From Coriaria nepalensis (Eukaryota; Streptophyta; Magnoliopsida; Cucurbitales; Coriariaceae), in NCBI GenBank assembly GCA_027186245.1, contig CP114481.1, positions 878,001 through 942,000 on the forward strand: DNA of 64,000 nt. The letters are read 5' to 3'. Of this stretch, positions 1-11,095 are shown piece by piece (positions within the stretch are counted from its first letter, which is position 1; the number at the start of each line of letters is the position of its first letter). The translations under genes and the position numbers were made by a program. The notes below the pieces were generated by a model. It was not told the origin of the DNA, searched no databases, and worked only from the letters and a program-made list of their open reading frames with translations.

Positions 1-429
1 TGACACAGTTTATTTTTTAACGGGCCCAAAATGGGCCGTATCATCTTATATTTTCATTTCTACTAAAAAAAATATTTATATCTCATATATACAATAGTTT
101 AGCGAAGTAGCAACAAGTTACAATAGAATAAGAGTTCAGACTTCGGAGGTTAAATGGATGAAGTACAATAATAATTAATGGATTAAAGTGTAAGTTTAAA
201 TAGTTTGGGGGGGTAAATAGCTAAAGCCTTATAGTTTAGGGGGGTGGGGCGACCATTTAACCAAAAATTAATAATACAAAAATACAAAATAATAAGCACA
301 AGAGAGGAAAATAAAATGAAAACGAAAAAGGCACTACGCAATTACGCACAAAAAAGTATCGTCGATTCTTCTTCTTCTTCTCTCCAGGTTTGTTCGACTG
401 CTCTCTTTCGCTTCCCCTCTTCGAAAAAA
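1..429. other. Upstream region of the GRXS17 gene
   Basis: AT-rich sequence ahead of the glutaredoxin start codon, with two short G-runs near 207 and 240. I see no convincing TATA box. The last 110 bases are probably transcribed leader and contain an in-frame upstream ATG at 316 (see findings). No other gene is supported. Confidence 0.4.
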
Positions 430-2585
430 ATGGGTGGGTCTGTGAAGGATTTACAGTCAAAAGCAGAGCTCGATAATCTCCTCCAAAGTGAAGCTCCTGT
501 CATTCTTAACTTCTGGGCTTCATGGTGCGATGCTTCTAAGCACATGGACCAGGTCTTCTCCCACCTCTCTACCGATTTCCCTCACGCCCATTTCGTCAGG
601 GTTCGTCTCTCTCTCGATTCTCTTTTTCCGCAGCTTCATTTGATTAAGATTTTGATCTTGAATTGTTTGTTGGGTATTGTTTTGTAGGTTGAAGCTGAAG
701 AGCAACCTGAAATATCCGAGGCTTATTCGGTTTCTGCTGTGCCTTACTTTGCCTTCTTGAAGGTTTTTTTTTTTTTTTTTTTAATTAAACTTGTATCTTC
801 ATTGTCAACATAATATTTTTCCATTTTTATGTTCTATTTATTTATTTTCTGGTTGATTTAGAGATTGCTAGTTGTAGTTATCTTGTGGGCGTTGCTAATT
901 GAAAGAAGAAATTATAGCAATATATACTTAGTCTAAGAGAATTGTATCATGACTGTCGAGAAAGTATAGATTTCATCCGACTGATGTAAGAGAGTTGGGA
1001 CGGGGAGTACGGAGTGGGACCTTAACTCTCTTCTCATATCAGTTGCATACATCTGATCCGATCTAGTATATAGTTTCTCGGCTAGAGGATGGGATGATTG
1101 AGAGCGTTGACATTTCAAAATGGAAATGAGAATAAAAGAGTAGATATGGGGCATGGTGAGACCACAGTTTTTGTGTTGAGAAACTACCTAACAGCAAATT
1201 AAACTTAGCATCTTTATAATAAAAGCTTAAAAATCTCTAGCATCATCTCAAGTTCTTGCAAATTTTCTGACTTGATATATCCAGTTGTATATGAATTTTC
1301 TTTCCCCCATTTTTTCCCATTTTCTCGGGACTAAAATCTTATTTTCCCTTTTTGTCAGGATGGTAAGACTGTTGATACACTTGAGGGAGCCGATCCATCT
1401 AGCTTGGCCAATAAGGTCGCTAAAATTGCCGGATCAATCTATCCTGGAGAACCTGCCGCTCCGGCCAGCCTTGGCATGGCTGCGGGCCCCATGGTTCTCG
1501 AAACTGTAAGAGAGCTCGCAAAAGAAGAAGAAAACGGCTCTTCCTCCAAAGTAGAAATCCACCTAAAAAACGAGGCCCTCAAGAAACAGCTCCAACAACT
1601 CATTGACTCTAACCAAGTCATGTTATTCATGAAAGGAAGCCCAGAAGAACCCAAATGCGGGTTCAGCCGAAAAGTGGTTGACATTTTGAAAGAAGAAAAA
1701 GTCAAATTCGGAAGCTTTGACATTCTAACCGACAATGAGGTTCGTGAAGGGTTGAAGAAGTTCTCAAACTGGCCTACTTTCCCTCAGCTCTACTGCAAAG
1801 GCGAGCTTCTAGGTGGGTGCGATATAGTAATTGCAATGCACGAGAGTGGTGAGCTAAGGGAAGTGTTCGGAGACCATGGAATTGAAATCAATGCTCTAGA
1901 TGAAAAGGTAAATTTGAGTAGTGGAAAAGGCGGTATTACGGAATCTAGTGGTTTGAGTTCAACTCTTACTTCTCAGCTCAAAGAATTGATTAATTCTAGC
2001 CCTGTTATGATTTTCATGAAGGGAAAACCCGAAGAACCCAAATGTGGGTTTAGCCGAAAAGTGGTTGAAATTCTTCAACAAGAGAAAGTTTGTTTTAAAA
2101 GCTTTGATATTCTGTCTGATGAGGAAATTCGTCAAGGGCTTAAAGTCTACTCGAACTGGTCAAGTTATCCCCAACTTTATATTAAAGGCGAGCTTATTGG
2201 TGGGTCTGACATCGTCTTAGAAATGCAAAGAAGTGGGGAGTTAAAGAAAGTTCTAGAAGAGAAAGGGATTGTTGTGAAAGAAACTCTTGAAGATCGTTTG
2301 AGGAAACTGATCACGGCTTCTCCTGTTATGCTGTTTATGAAGGGTGTTCCGGATGCTCCTAGATGTGGTTTTAGTTCAAAAGTCGTGAATGCCCTTAGAG
2401 AAGATGGGATTGATTTCGGGTCCTTTGATATATTAAGTGATGACGAAGTTAGGCAGGGGCTAAAGACATTATCTAATTGGCCGACTTTTCCTCAGCTTTA
2501 CTACAAGGGAGAATTGATTGGTGGGTGCGATATTGTAATGGAGCTTCGGAACAATGGAGAATTGAAATCCGCACTATCTGACTAG
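430..2585 (+). CDS. GRXS17: Monothiol glutaredoxin S17 (thioredoxin-like domain plus three Grx domains)
   Basis: Three exons, 430-600, 688-762 and 1359-2585, join in phase to give 490 residues, close to the 488 of Arabidopsis GRXS17. The N-terminal domain is thioredoxin-like with a WCDAS motif (Cys33). Three glutaredoxin domains follow, each with a CGFS active site (Cys182, Cys311, Cys418), a WPTFPQLY or WSSYPQLY block and a GG(C/S)DI block. CGFS glutaredoxins bind [2Fe-2S] clusters with glutathione. The plant S17 type is a cytosolic and nuclear iron-sulfur carrier and redox protein linked to heat tolerance and meristem function (family knowledge). The start at 430 matches the family N-terminus; an in-frame ATG at 316 would add 38 residues. 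Intron 2 carries a foldback. All key cysteines are present, so I expect a working gene. Confidence 0.96.
955..1082. repeat. Imperfect inverted repeat (MITE-like foldback) in GRXS17 intron 2
   Basis: The left arm starts GTCGAGAAAGTATAGAT and the reverse complement of the right arm starts GCCGAGAAACTATAT. The inner ends pair as GAGAGTT with AACTCTC around a GC-richer centre. The arms are about 50 bases each, with gaps. It lies wholly inside the intron (763-1358). A small non-autonomous DNA transposon is the simplest reading; I did not identify a target-site duplication. Confidence 0.5.
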
Positions 2586-2995
2586 GGGGGATATAATTAG
2601 GGCTGTTTGAATCGTCGAATTTTCTAGAGACCAGGTTTATTGGAACATCTATATCGTGTGTGTTTCTTTATTTTCATATGTTTGCTTTCATAAGCTTGGT
2701 GGGATGTTGTTGTCTTTGGACACCTTTAATGTGGTTTGGTATAAGTAATTTGACACACTAGGATGTTTGGTTTTGTTTTTGTTTTTAAAGTTTTAAAGTT
2801 CATAGATGAGAATGCTTTGTTGCCTCTTTTGAGAGAAGCTATCGAATGTTCGTAGACTCGGTAGTCTTTAAGATGGAGTTTGTACAACTCAGTAGTCTTC
2901 ACGGTTGAAGCCTGGAAGGACCAATAAATAGCGAAGACCGGATTGAGTTGATTTCTCTGAAAAGTAACTCACCTGTATTTAATTTTATCAACAAG
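2586..2995. other. GRXS17 3' region and spacer
   Basis: T- and G-rich sequence after the stop codon, probably the 3' UTR and then a short spacer to the tRNA gene. I see no coding sequence in it. Confidence 0.4.
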
Positions 2996-3068
2996 GTTGC
3001 TGTGGTGTAGTGGTTATCACGTTAGTCTTACACACTAAAGGTCTCCAGTTCGATCCTGGGCAGTAACA
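2996..3068 (+). tRNA. tRNA-Val (anticodon UAC)
   Basis: A 73-base cloverleaf. The acceptor stem pairs GTTGCTG with CAGTAAC, with one G-U pair, followed by discriminator A. The anticodon stem TTAGT/ACTAA encloses the loop CTTACAC, so the anticodon is TAC (Val, GTA codons). The T-arm reads TCCAG-TTCGATC-CTGGG. The upstream CAACAAG resembles the CAA motif common before plant tRNA genes. A long T-run from about 3085 can act as the RNA polymerase III terminator. No intron and no CCA are encoded, as expected for a nuclear tRNA gene. Confidence 0.9.
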
Positions 3069-5300
3069 AATTGAATTTCAGTTTCTTTTTTTTTTTTTCC
3101 TTTGGATTAGTATTTAGTATAGCTCAAATTTCTTCCCCCCTTTTTTTTTCTTTTCTTTTGGGCAAAAATATTCTCACCCATTGTATCTGCTTAGTGCGTT
3201 GTCATTGTGAGCCTATTGGTATTAGCCCAATGCTTTGCCCACAGTATGCTCTTGTACATGAACCTCTATTTGAAATCAAAACTCAAAATGAGGAGAACCG
3301 ATTCATTTTAAAATGAAAATACACAGTATTCCCCAAATTACATTTTAAAATGAAAATGATCATACATAAAACACTTAGAGAAAATCGATTCAAACAAAAA
3401 AACTGATCAGATGTTCTTCAAGACAGAACAATCAAAAGCTAAGACAGTGCCCAAAAAAAAGAACATGAGACGAAAGCTCGGAACTTTAAATCCGCAGAAA
3501 GTTTCTTTTTAAAACTCTACGTGTCTTCCTCACTTATAAGAACAAAAATCTCCCAAGTAATTTCACTCAATCCTGGCCCACAATCCTAGCTCTTAGCCGT
3601 TTACGAGTTCGCGACTTGAGAATCGAGATCCCCTTTTTCCTTCATAATTTCAGAATCAATCAATCCCCTTTGTTCGTTTTATCAAGATTTCGATTTCACT
3701 TTTTTGATTCATAGTTCCACTTTTCCCCCCAATAAAATAGTTCATGAAATCAAAGCCCTTAGTCGTTTACGAGTTTCGCAGCTAAAAATGATAACTATAG
3801 TAATATAAGAACATTTAGAAAGTTTATATTATCTACCTCACTAGAATCCAAACTTATGTTTCCCCCTCTAAAAATAAAAATATGAAAGTTTAATCTCATA
3901 AATGAATCCACCATGGTCAATGCCACAAATAATTCTTTTTAAGTTTAAGAGTTCATCATGCATGACAAAGACATTACCTAATCAATGAATCAATGCATAA
4001 GTATTACTTATGTTGAAGATAATAATGTTTCCATTTGTTCTAGAATGTTGTCTTTTTCAGACAGAACAAACAAGTCCACAAGATCACATCTTGATTGTAA
4101 ATGATTTAATGATTAATAATTACTCGTGAAGAGTGAACATTAAAAATGATAGAACGAGCATATTTTTCAAATTATTATTTATATATATTTTTTCCAACGG
4201 CTAGTCCAAGCGGCAGCCTAGGCTAAACTGGGGGTGGTGGTTCCATCCCCTCCCCTGATCCTGAATAAAAGGATAAGATCCTCCATCAATACGGTCTTTA
4301 AGGACATTCAAGATGAGTTCAATCCAAAGTGATACAATTATGACACAGCTGGGATGGGGTGAAGAAATTTAAGACTCTACGTGAATACGAAAGCCGAATT
4401 CTGGCATAGTGTTTATTGTGTCCTTTACCAATGTCTATTGTCAGTAGGGACCGGTCAGGCCGGATGTAAAGATAAGGCCGTATACCCTTAGCCCCACTAC
4501 AAGCCCCACTTTGTAGATCCTTCCAAACAAAGACAACAAATACTTCTCCCCTAGAAACAAGAAAATGAATTTTAAACCAATAGATACGGATATTAGAGAC
4601 AATTCGTGATGAATAAAAGTCTTAAGTTAAGTTAAAATTTAGTGATTTTATAATATATATTAAATTATGTGAAAAAAAAAAAAACAAAACTCTCTAATAA
4701 ATTTTCTTTTTTTAATTAATTTTTAAATTTCAACATATTATATATAATAATTATTTAATACTACGGCCGGCCCTGGTCCAGTTTGGTAGGCAACATTTTT
4801 GTTACATGCATGTATGATTGTACTACTTCGAATGGGTTTATTTATAATTTATGTCCCATTCAAGATAAGTGCCCTATATTCTGGCCCAAAAAGACACAGA
4901 AAAAAGCAGAAGATATTATATTATTAGGTTTTCAATTGATGTTTAAAATGGTTTTTTTCTTTTTCTATTTATTTTTATTATTATTTCCCATAATAAAAAA
5001 AACAAAACAAAAGATCTCAAACTACAATAGTGATTCCCATTTTTCTTTTGGCAATATCTACAGATATTGAGACTAGTCTCACCCGACTAATCCTCACCTG
5101 GCGTCAGTTTTGGTTCCCAAATTGATTATAAGCCTACAGCAGTGGAAAATCAAGCAATGGTAAAGCTAAATTTGCATAAGTATTTTGACCCAAAAATAAT
5201 AATAATAAATAAAAGAAAATTACATAATGATAGAATATAGAGGTCTTATAAAGGGTTGGAGAACCCTCAAGGGTCAACACCTAACAGAGAACATCTTCAC
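3069..5300. other. AT-rich spacer between tRNA-Val and the RING ligase gene
   Basis: No convincing coding sequence. It contains a related 28-base word twice (about 3592 and 3756, sharing CGTTTACGAGTT) and the SINE-like patch at 4193-4510. The rest is homopolymer-rich spacer. Confidence 0.4.
4193..4510 (+). mobile_element. Possible tRNA-derived SINE remnant
   Basis: A locally GC-richer patch in AT-rich DNA. TAGTCCAAGCGG resembles an RNA polymerase III box A and GGTTCCATCCC, about 38 bases on, resembles box B. That arrangement is typical of tRNA-derived plant SINEs. I could not define the 3' tail or flanking duplications, so the boundaries are approximate. Confidence 0.35.
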
Positions 5301-5648
5301 CTTACAACTTTTGTTTCTATTACAATTTCTAACTCAATAATGTAATACAAATTATTGGGAAAAAAAATAAAAAAACTTCTGCTTTACCTGTTGATTATAC
5401 ATAAAGACCATATACATATAACCTTAATATATATTTTTGGCAAGTCCAAGATTCTTCCATCTTTTTAATAGATCTTGTGTCTAAGATGTTTGAATTCATT
5501 GAAAAAAAAAAGGGGGGAGAGGAAGAAGAATATATGTACATAATATGTAACTCAATAACAACTTCTACAATTAACATTTTCATTTCTGAGGAGAGGGGGG
5601 GAGAATTTGTATGGTGAAAAGCCTCCCCCAAAATAGAAATTTCAAAAA

Positions 5649-6410
5649 TCAAAATACAATGAGACACAAAACAAAGCAACAAAAGAGGAACAAGGAAATC
5701 CTACCGAGTGACTTGTCTGCCTGCATCTCAAGCCTTCTCAACCTAGGGGTATTACTCCCCATCAAGTGATAAGAGTTCGGGTAAGAGTACAAACTTTCCG
5801 AGTTTCCAAACACCCTAGAATAAATCATTTCTCCAAACATCCCGCTGGAAGGTTGATGAAACCCATTACTCGAACCGCCTCTAAGAGAGAGCATAGACTG
5901 TGTAGAAGAATCCTCGTGATAATCACCATAACCACCATGGTTATTGTTATAATGCTGGTTCTGATAAGGGTTCCTATAAGGAAGCTGTTGACCTGTCATG
6001 GTATTGGATGATGTAATAGAAGTCAAACCTTGATTAGCACCACCACAAGCTGGGGGCCGAGGAGGTATGGACAGATTTTGGTGGGGTCCACCATTGACTT
6101 TGAGCTCGGTTTCTTCATCCCCACTAGTTGTTTGGCCTCGGCCATAGAGTGGGACCATTTTGGTGTGACAGATATCGGCTTTGCAAACCGGGCATTGTGG
6201 GGGCTCGTCGTAGGAGAGAGAGGCGCTCTGGACATGAAGCCATTTGTAAATGCAAGGCCAACAATAGAGGTGGCCACATAAGGTCACTATGGGTTCATGG
6301 GCAAAGTCTAAGCAAATGTTGCATTCGAATGAATCTTTAGAAGGTTCTGGCTCTGAAGCTATGGCCGGGATGTGTTTCCATCCTTGAGTGAAGTACTGTT
6401 CCAGGGCCAT
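5649..6410 (-). CDS. RMA-type E3 ubiquitin ligase, C-terminally membrane anchored
   Basis: One coding exon encodes 253 residues. A C3HC4 RING finger near the N-terminus uses Cys30, Cys33, Cys45, His47, Cys50, Cys53, Cys73 and Cys76. A low-complexity middle rich in Gly, Asn, Ser and Tyr follows, and the protein ends in a single hydrophobic tail segment (about residues 238-253). RING near the N-terminus plus tail anchor is the layout of plant RMA1/RMA2/RMA3 and of RNF5. These ER-membrane E3 ligases act in protein quality control and turnover of membrane proteins such as aquaporins (family knowledge). The start fits the family. The gene probably has a large leader intron. I cannot say which RMA paralogue it is. 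Confidence 0.9.
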   Translation of the reverse strand: MALEQYFTQGWKHIPAIASEPEPSKDSFECNICLDFAHEPIVTLCGHLYCWPCIYKWLHVQSASLSYDEPPQCPVCKADICHTKMVPLYGRGQTTSGDEETELKVNGGPHQNLSIPPRPPACGGANQGLTSITSSNTMTGQQLPYRNPYQNQHYNNNHGGYGDYHEDSSTQSMLSLRGGSSNGFHQPSSGMFGEMIYSRVFGNSESLYSYPNSYHLMGSNTPRLRRLEMQADKSLGRISLFLFCCFVLCLIVF

Positions 6411-6441
6411 AGATTATAGAAAGAAACCCCTTGGACTGCTC

Positions 6442-8270
6442 TCTGCAACACGCAATAAATAAGAACATTATTTAAACATGCAGCAACACAATGTTTCCAA
6501 GAAGGTGAAAGAAGGAGAAAGAAGACCACACCGCCATGTGGCTAATTTATAGCAAAAGATATCCAAAAATTACGTAACGCACCTTCCAAGTGAATGAATT
6601 CAAATTAGATTTTAAGATATGGAGTAAAACCAAGCGGCCCTACCTAATGAATCCGTCTTACCCTTTTTTACTTTTACTTTTTCTGTTATACTTTCATGTT
6701 TCTGTTTGAACTTAGGATCAGATATAAGGCAGAGTGGGGACGCTAAGAAGAATGATAGATCAAGAGAGTAATTATTATTTCCAGCTTCATAGTGACACTG
6801 TATCACGCTGTCTGCCACAAAACAGTTACTTAGTACATCATGAATGGCTGGACCTACTATCTAATTGCTTGTTTTGGGCAGAGTACATGAACTCTGTAGC
6901 AGATGGTGACCATATTTATTAGAAACAAAAACTAACAATAATCATCTAGCTCACTAGAAACCGCATAATCACACCAAGTGGGATGCATATCTTCTTCAAG
7001 CATATCACAATTCACATGAAATGGACATCAAACCCGGGACAGATTTTAACATTAAAACTATGATTTCAACTATTACACAAAACATACACAAGCTAACAAA
7101 CAATCAACAACCTCCTTCAATGACAACATTTATTGAATCTCCAAGATCGACCAACAAACTCCAGAACAGAAATCCATCATAATATATTCAATTTATATCA
7201 ACGGGTAAGATACAGCTCGAATATGACGACGATGTTTCTGTGGTTTTGTCATTTGCTATTTGATGAATACAATTAAGAAACACACCAGACACTGTCACCA
7301 TGTCAGGTTTGGATAAGAAAGCATACAATTTTTTTATTCCCTCAAACTTAATGGTGTCTTCCTAAATTAACAGGAAGCTTTATTGATGGGGCCCCAAGTC
7401 CAACATCAGTTCTACTTCACCTAAAGATGCCTTCATAGCTTTTCTAAAATGCATGAAAACAAATATTCTTCTGAAATTAAAAGGCCTGTTGATTCGAAAA
7501 AGAGAGAAGAAAAAGTAAAAGTCCAAAAAAAGAGCAGTAGCATCAAGAAGGAATAGACAAGATGTTCATCAGGATAATATGAAGTTTTTCGATCCTTGAG
7601 TTTTTTCTTAACTAATTTCAAAGGAACTTTATTTAAATGAAGCTTGGGCCTTGACTCATATAAATCACTAAAAATACCACACCCTCTCTAAAAGAATCAT
7701 GATTCATGTCGACGAAACACGAAGATTCTGAATTTCCCTTGGAGTCAATTTATGTCGGGAAAAATTCAACTATTAAATGCATGGATTAAAAAAAAATCAG
7801 AAAACGTATAACATCACCTGACTTGTAGTTTCTTAACAAGAAAATAAAATCATCAAAGAAATCAAAATGAAAATGTAATAACAAAAAAAGAAATCAACTT
7901 TCTTTATTTTTCCTCCATTTTTTTCCCACGCTTTCGTGGAAACAAAACAACGCCTAAGAAGCATCGGCAGAAAAGAAAATAAGCACCGAGAATTCAAGCA
8001 ACAACAGCAAAAATCATTCGAAAACCTCAGGATCAAAACATCTTCCATTACATTTCTCACAGAAAACAAAAAACCTCAAGAGAAAAGCACAAGTTAACTG
8101 AGAAAAAACAAGGCTCGAAGGTAAAGACGAAGATGAAGGGGAAGAAGATGAAGGTTCGGATTTCACGTACCGACAAGCGTCGCTGAGAAAGACGGAACCG
8201 CGTCGGGTTTTTTCTCTTTTCTTTCTCTCAAAAGAGCTTCGACAAAAGCTCCTGCAATGGCTAATTGTTG
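6442..8270 (-). promoter_or_regulatory. Leader exons and long 5' UTR intron of the RMA-type gene
   Basis: On the minus strand a strong acceptor (GTTGCAG at 6448-6443) lies 32 bases before the start codon, and a donor (GTACGTG) begins at 8170. This implies a leader exon of about 8270-8171 and an intron of about 1.7 kb. I see no other gene within the intron. The splice sites are inferred from consensus only. Confidence 0.5.
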
Positions 8271-8300
8271 GATACGGGCCTCCGAATCGAATGGGACTTA

Positions 8301-8310
8301 TTATTTTATA
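8301..8310 (-). promoter_or_regulatory. TATA box of the RMA-type gene
   Basis: TATAAAATAA on the minus strand, about 130 bases upstream of the inferred leader donor. It predicts a transcription start near 8270. Confidence 0.5.
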
Positions 8311-8413
8311 GAGGAGTCATAGAGAGGGAGAGATTTTTTATGATTTTGTTTTTTATTCGTAAGGTGTAAAAAGTATAAACCGACCCCCGACCGGTGATGT
8401 GGGGCCCATAAGA

Positions 8414-8423
8414 TGACGTGGCA
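8414..8423 (+). promoter_or_regulatory. TGACGTGGCA bZIP site (UPRE/ABRE-like)
   Basis: TGACGTGGCA lies about 105 bases upstream of the RMA TATA box. TGACGTGG matches the core of the unfolded-protein-response element, and ACGTGGC matches the ABRE core. Which bZIP factor would use it cannot be told from sequence. Confidence 0.4.
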
Positions 8424-10407
8424 GTTGGCGGAAAAGATAACTGCATCACTTATGCGCGCGCCCTGCGTGACTGCGGGGGTCATTCTTGCTGTAGGATGTG
8501 GTACAAGGCCGTTACGAGTACATACTGTATGACATAATAAAAATATGATATGAGTATAAATATAGATTTTTCATATCCAAAAATTAAAAAGAAAAAAACT
8601 TTTAACATTAAAATTTTTTTAATTAATATAAAATTTTATTTGAATAAATAATATTTTTTTATAATTTTAATTATTAATTTATTAAATAATTATTATTAAT
8701 ATATAAAATATATATTATCATATTAATTATTTTATTAATTATTTTAAAAAGTTTCATTTATTTAAAATTAATTTTTTTAAAAAAATAAAAACAAACTTTG
8801 AGCTCATAAGTCAAATTAGACCACGTGCATATAAGTTAAAATGAGTTCATAAGCTGACACGATATTTTTATGATCTGGTACTGTATATATATTATATTAT
8901 GCTCTTATTTTTAGGTATAGAGATAAATACGGTATAAAACAATTCATATGAAACATGATACAATACAATTCATATCATGTCGACACCGATTACCACCTCT
9001 ATTTTCTATAACTTTATACTCCATATACAATTTACTTTTGGTAACACTTTTTTTCTTTCTTTGTTTAAGTTTTAAACTTGGAACTCTATAATTTCAGTTT
9101 GAGTTTCTCTTCTTTTTTTGGGCAGTATTTTAAATGGAATTGAAAAATATTTATGAATTAGATTCCGTAGCATCAATGGGTTAGAATCATTACAGCTATA
9201 TTTTAGGTAAAATTAACAAATTAATGGGTAAGAATTATTACAGCTAAAATTAAGCATTACATCTATAGAACTAGCATTATGATTCAAACTATGATCCATT
9301 ACTTACTCTGGCACTCACCATTAGCTCACGAAACAGCACTAAATATTATCCATCAAAAACAGTAAAGCCTAATCTAAACATTCCCTTTTTTTTTTTTTCT
9401 TTTATAAAGGATAAAGAGCTTTTAAATACTCTAAATTATGAATAAGTAATTATTTAACTAATTATGAATAAACAGTAAAGGTTAATCTATTTAATTAATT
9501 AATTATTCATAATTCATAATTATTTCTCATATCTTTTTCTTAAAAATTATATAAATTTAATTTTTAAATTTCTCGAGATTCTAATTATGAATCTAATAAT
9601 TAAAGAGGTAAATATAAATTTTTTTATTCTTTTAAATTTATTTAAATAATCTCATTTTATAATTATTCATTTAATTCATAAATAATTTTTATTTATATAA
9701 AAAGTAAAACAATAAAATAAAATGTTATGATCAAAGCTAAAGTGTGTACACAATACAATATAAACACGTGAATCAAACCCTAAGCAAGGAATATTTTTTT
9801 ATATTAGGGCACAAGTTTCTTCATGGAACCAATCAATTACATTGTAAGTTTTATTAATGCATATATAATCTTGTCCCATATTTAAATATTTATTAGTTTG
9901 ATCGGTTAGTTATCTTTCTAACATTTAAAAAACAGTAGTTCACTTTTTTTTTTGTTTTTTTTTGTTTAACGTAATCTTATAACTAAACCTAAGTTGTCAA
10001 TTAGAAGTAGACATCTAGGTTTAATCATGTTTCTTTCTTTAATCATCTCTATTATTGAATGTAAATTTATACGCATTCGAAAAAATTTTAAAAAAAATAA
10101 TTAAATTCATATATTATAAATTATAATTATTCATTTTTAATATTTTCGAATCGATTATATGAAATATATATGATTTTATTATATAAATAAAAACATAATA
10201 ATTAAATTAAATACTAAAATAAAAAAAAAATATGAGTGAATCATATTAATTTAAAATAATATATTATATCTATTTTATTAAAATTCTATTAAAAAAAATA
10301 TATGAAAAAAAAAAAAAAAAAAGAAGATGCATTACCTCTTCATTAATTTGATACACTAATAAAAGAGCCTAGAAAAGCTAAATTATAAACTAAAGATTAT
10401 AGATTAT

Positions 10408-10411
<4 letters not shown>

Positions 10412-10440
<29 letters not shown>
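10412..10440. repeat. (CT)n microsatellite
   Basis: An uninterrupted run of about 14 CT units, followed by an AT-rich stretch. Confidence 0.9.
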
Positions 10441-10712
10441 ATTTTTTTATAAAGATAAGAGTTAATTTGTACTTGATTGAGAAAGAGGACAAACAAATTG
10501 TTTGACTTTCCGACAAATCAAAAATGCGTATGTTTAATATATATATGTTAAGCATATGATATGAGAAGTGTAAAAAGTGTTACCGATGACAATACTTATT
10601 ATAAAGTTTAGATGATGAAAGGAAAATATAAGTGGGGTGTTATGTCATGTGTGATTCACTCACCACGATGACACTATCACTGTTTTCTCTCTTATATGAT
10701 TAATGATTGAAT

Positions 10713-10731
10713 ATATATATATATATATATA
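10713..10731. repeat. (AT)n microsatellite
   Basis: An uninterrupted AT dinucleotide run of about nine units. Confidence 0.85.
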
Positions 10732-10814
10732 AATATATAAGTCACGATCACGTAATAAATCAAATTTTATCGTAACAATAGAAGTCACGATTCATCACTG
10801 ACTGTAAATAATGT

Positions 10815-11095
10815 GTATACAAAAAAATGCTTCTGTGAATAAACTTGTGGCTACCCTATTATCTGCCCAGTCACTCCCCGGACTGGTTGCCTCAGCTACT
10901 GCATCTTCCTCTTCAATCTCGAATCTCAAACTTCCCATTGTCAATAACGTTTAGATCCCCCAATCCATAACATAACAAGGTGTTGGCTGGAATTCTGGAG
11001 GTTCAGCCGATGAACATATCACTGCTTTCGCACCCGAGTCCAGAAAGGCCTTGATCAAGGATGGAGTCGGCCCATAAGTTCCCGTGCAAAATACG
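10815..11095 (-). pseudogene. Decayed fragment of a patatin-related phospholipase (PLA I) C-terminal region
   Basis: Read on the minus strand, this stretch gives a coherent peptide containing YGPTPSLIKAFLDSGAKAVI and SSAEPPE. An in-frame stop follows, and then an acidic segment in a shifted frame (FEIEEEDA). The pattern resembles the C-terminal part of plant phospholipase A I (At1g61850 type), recalled from memory. There is no start, no flanking exons and at least one stop plus a frame change, so this is a relic. It is GC-richer than its surroundings, which supports a former coding exon. Confidence 0.55.
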
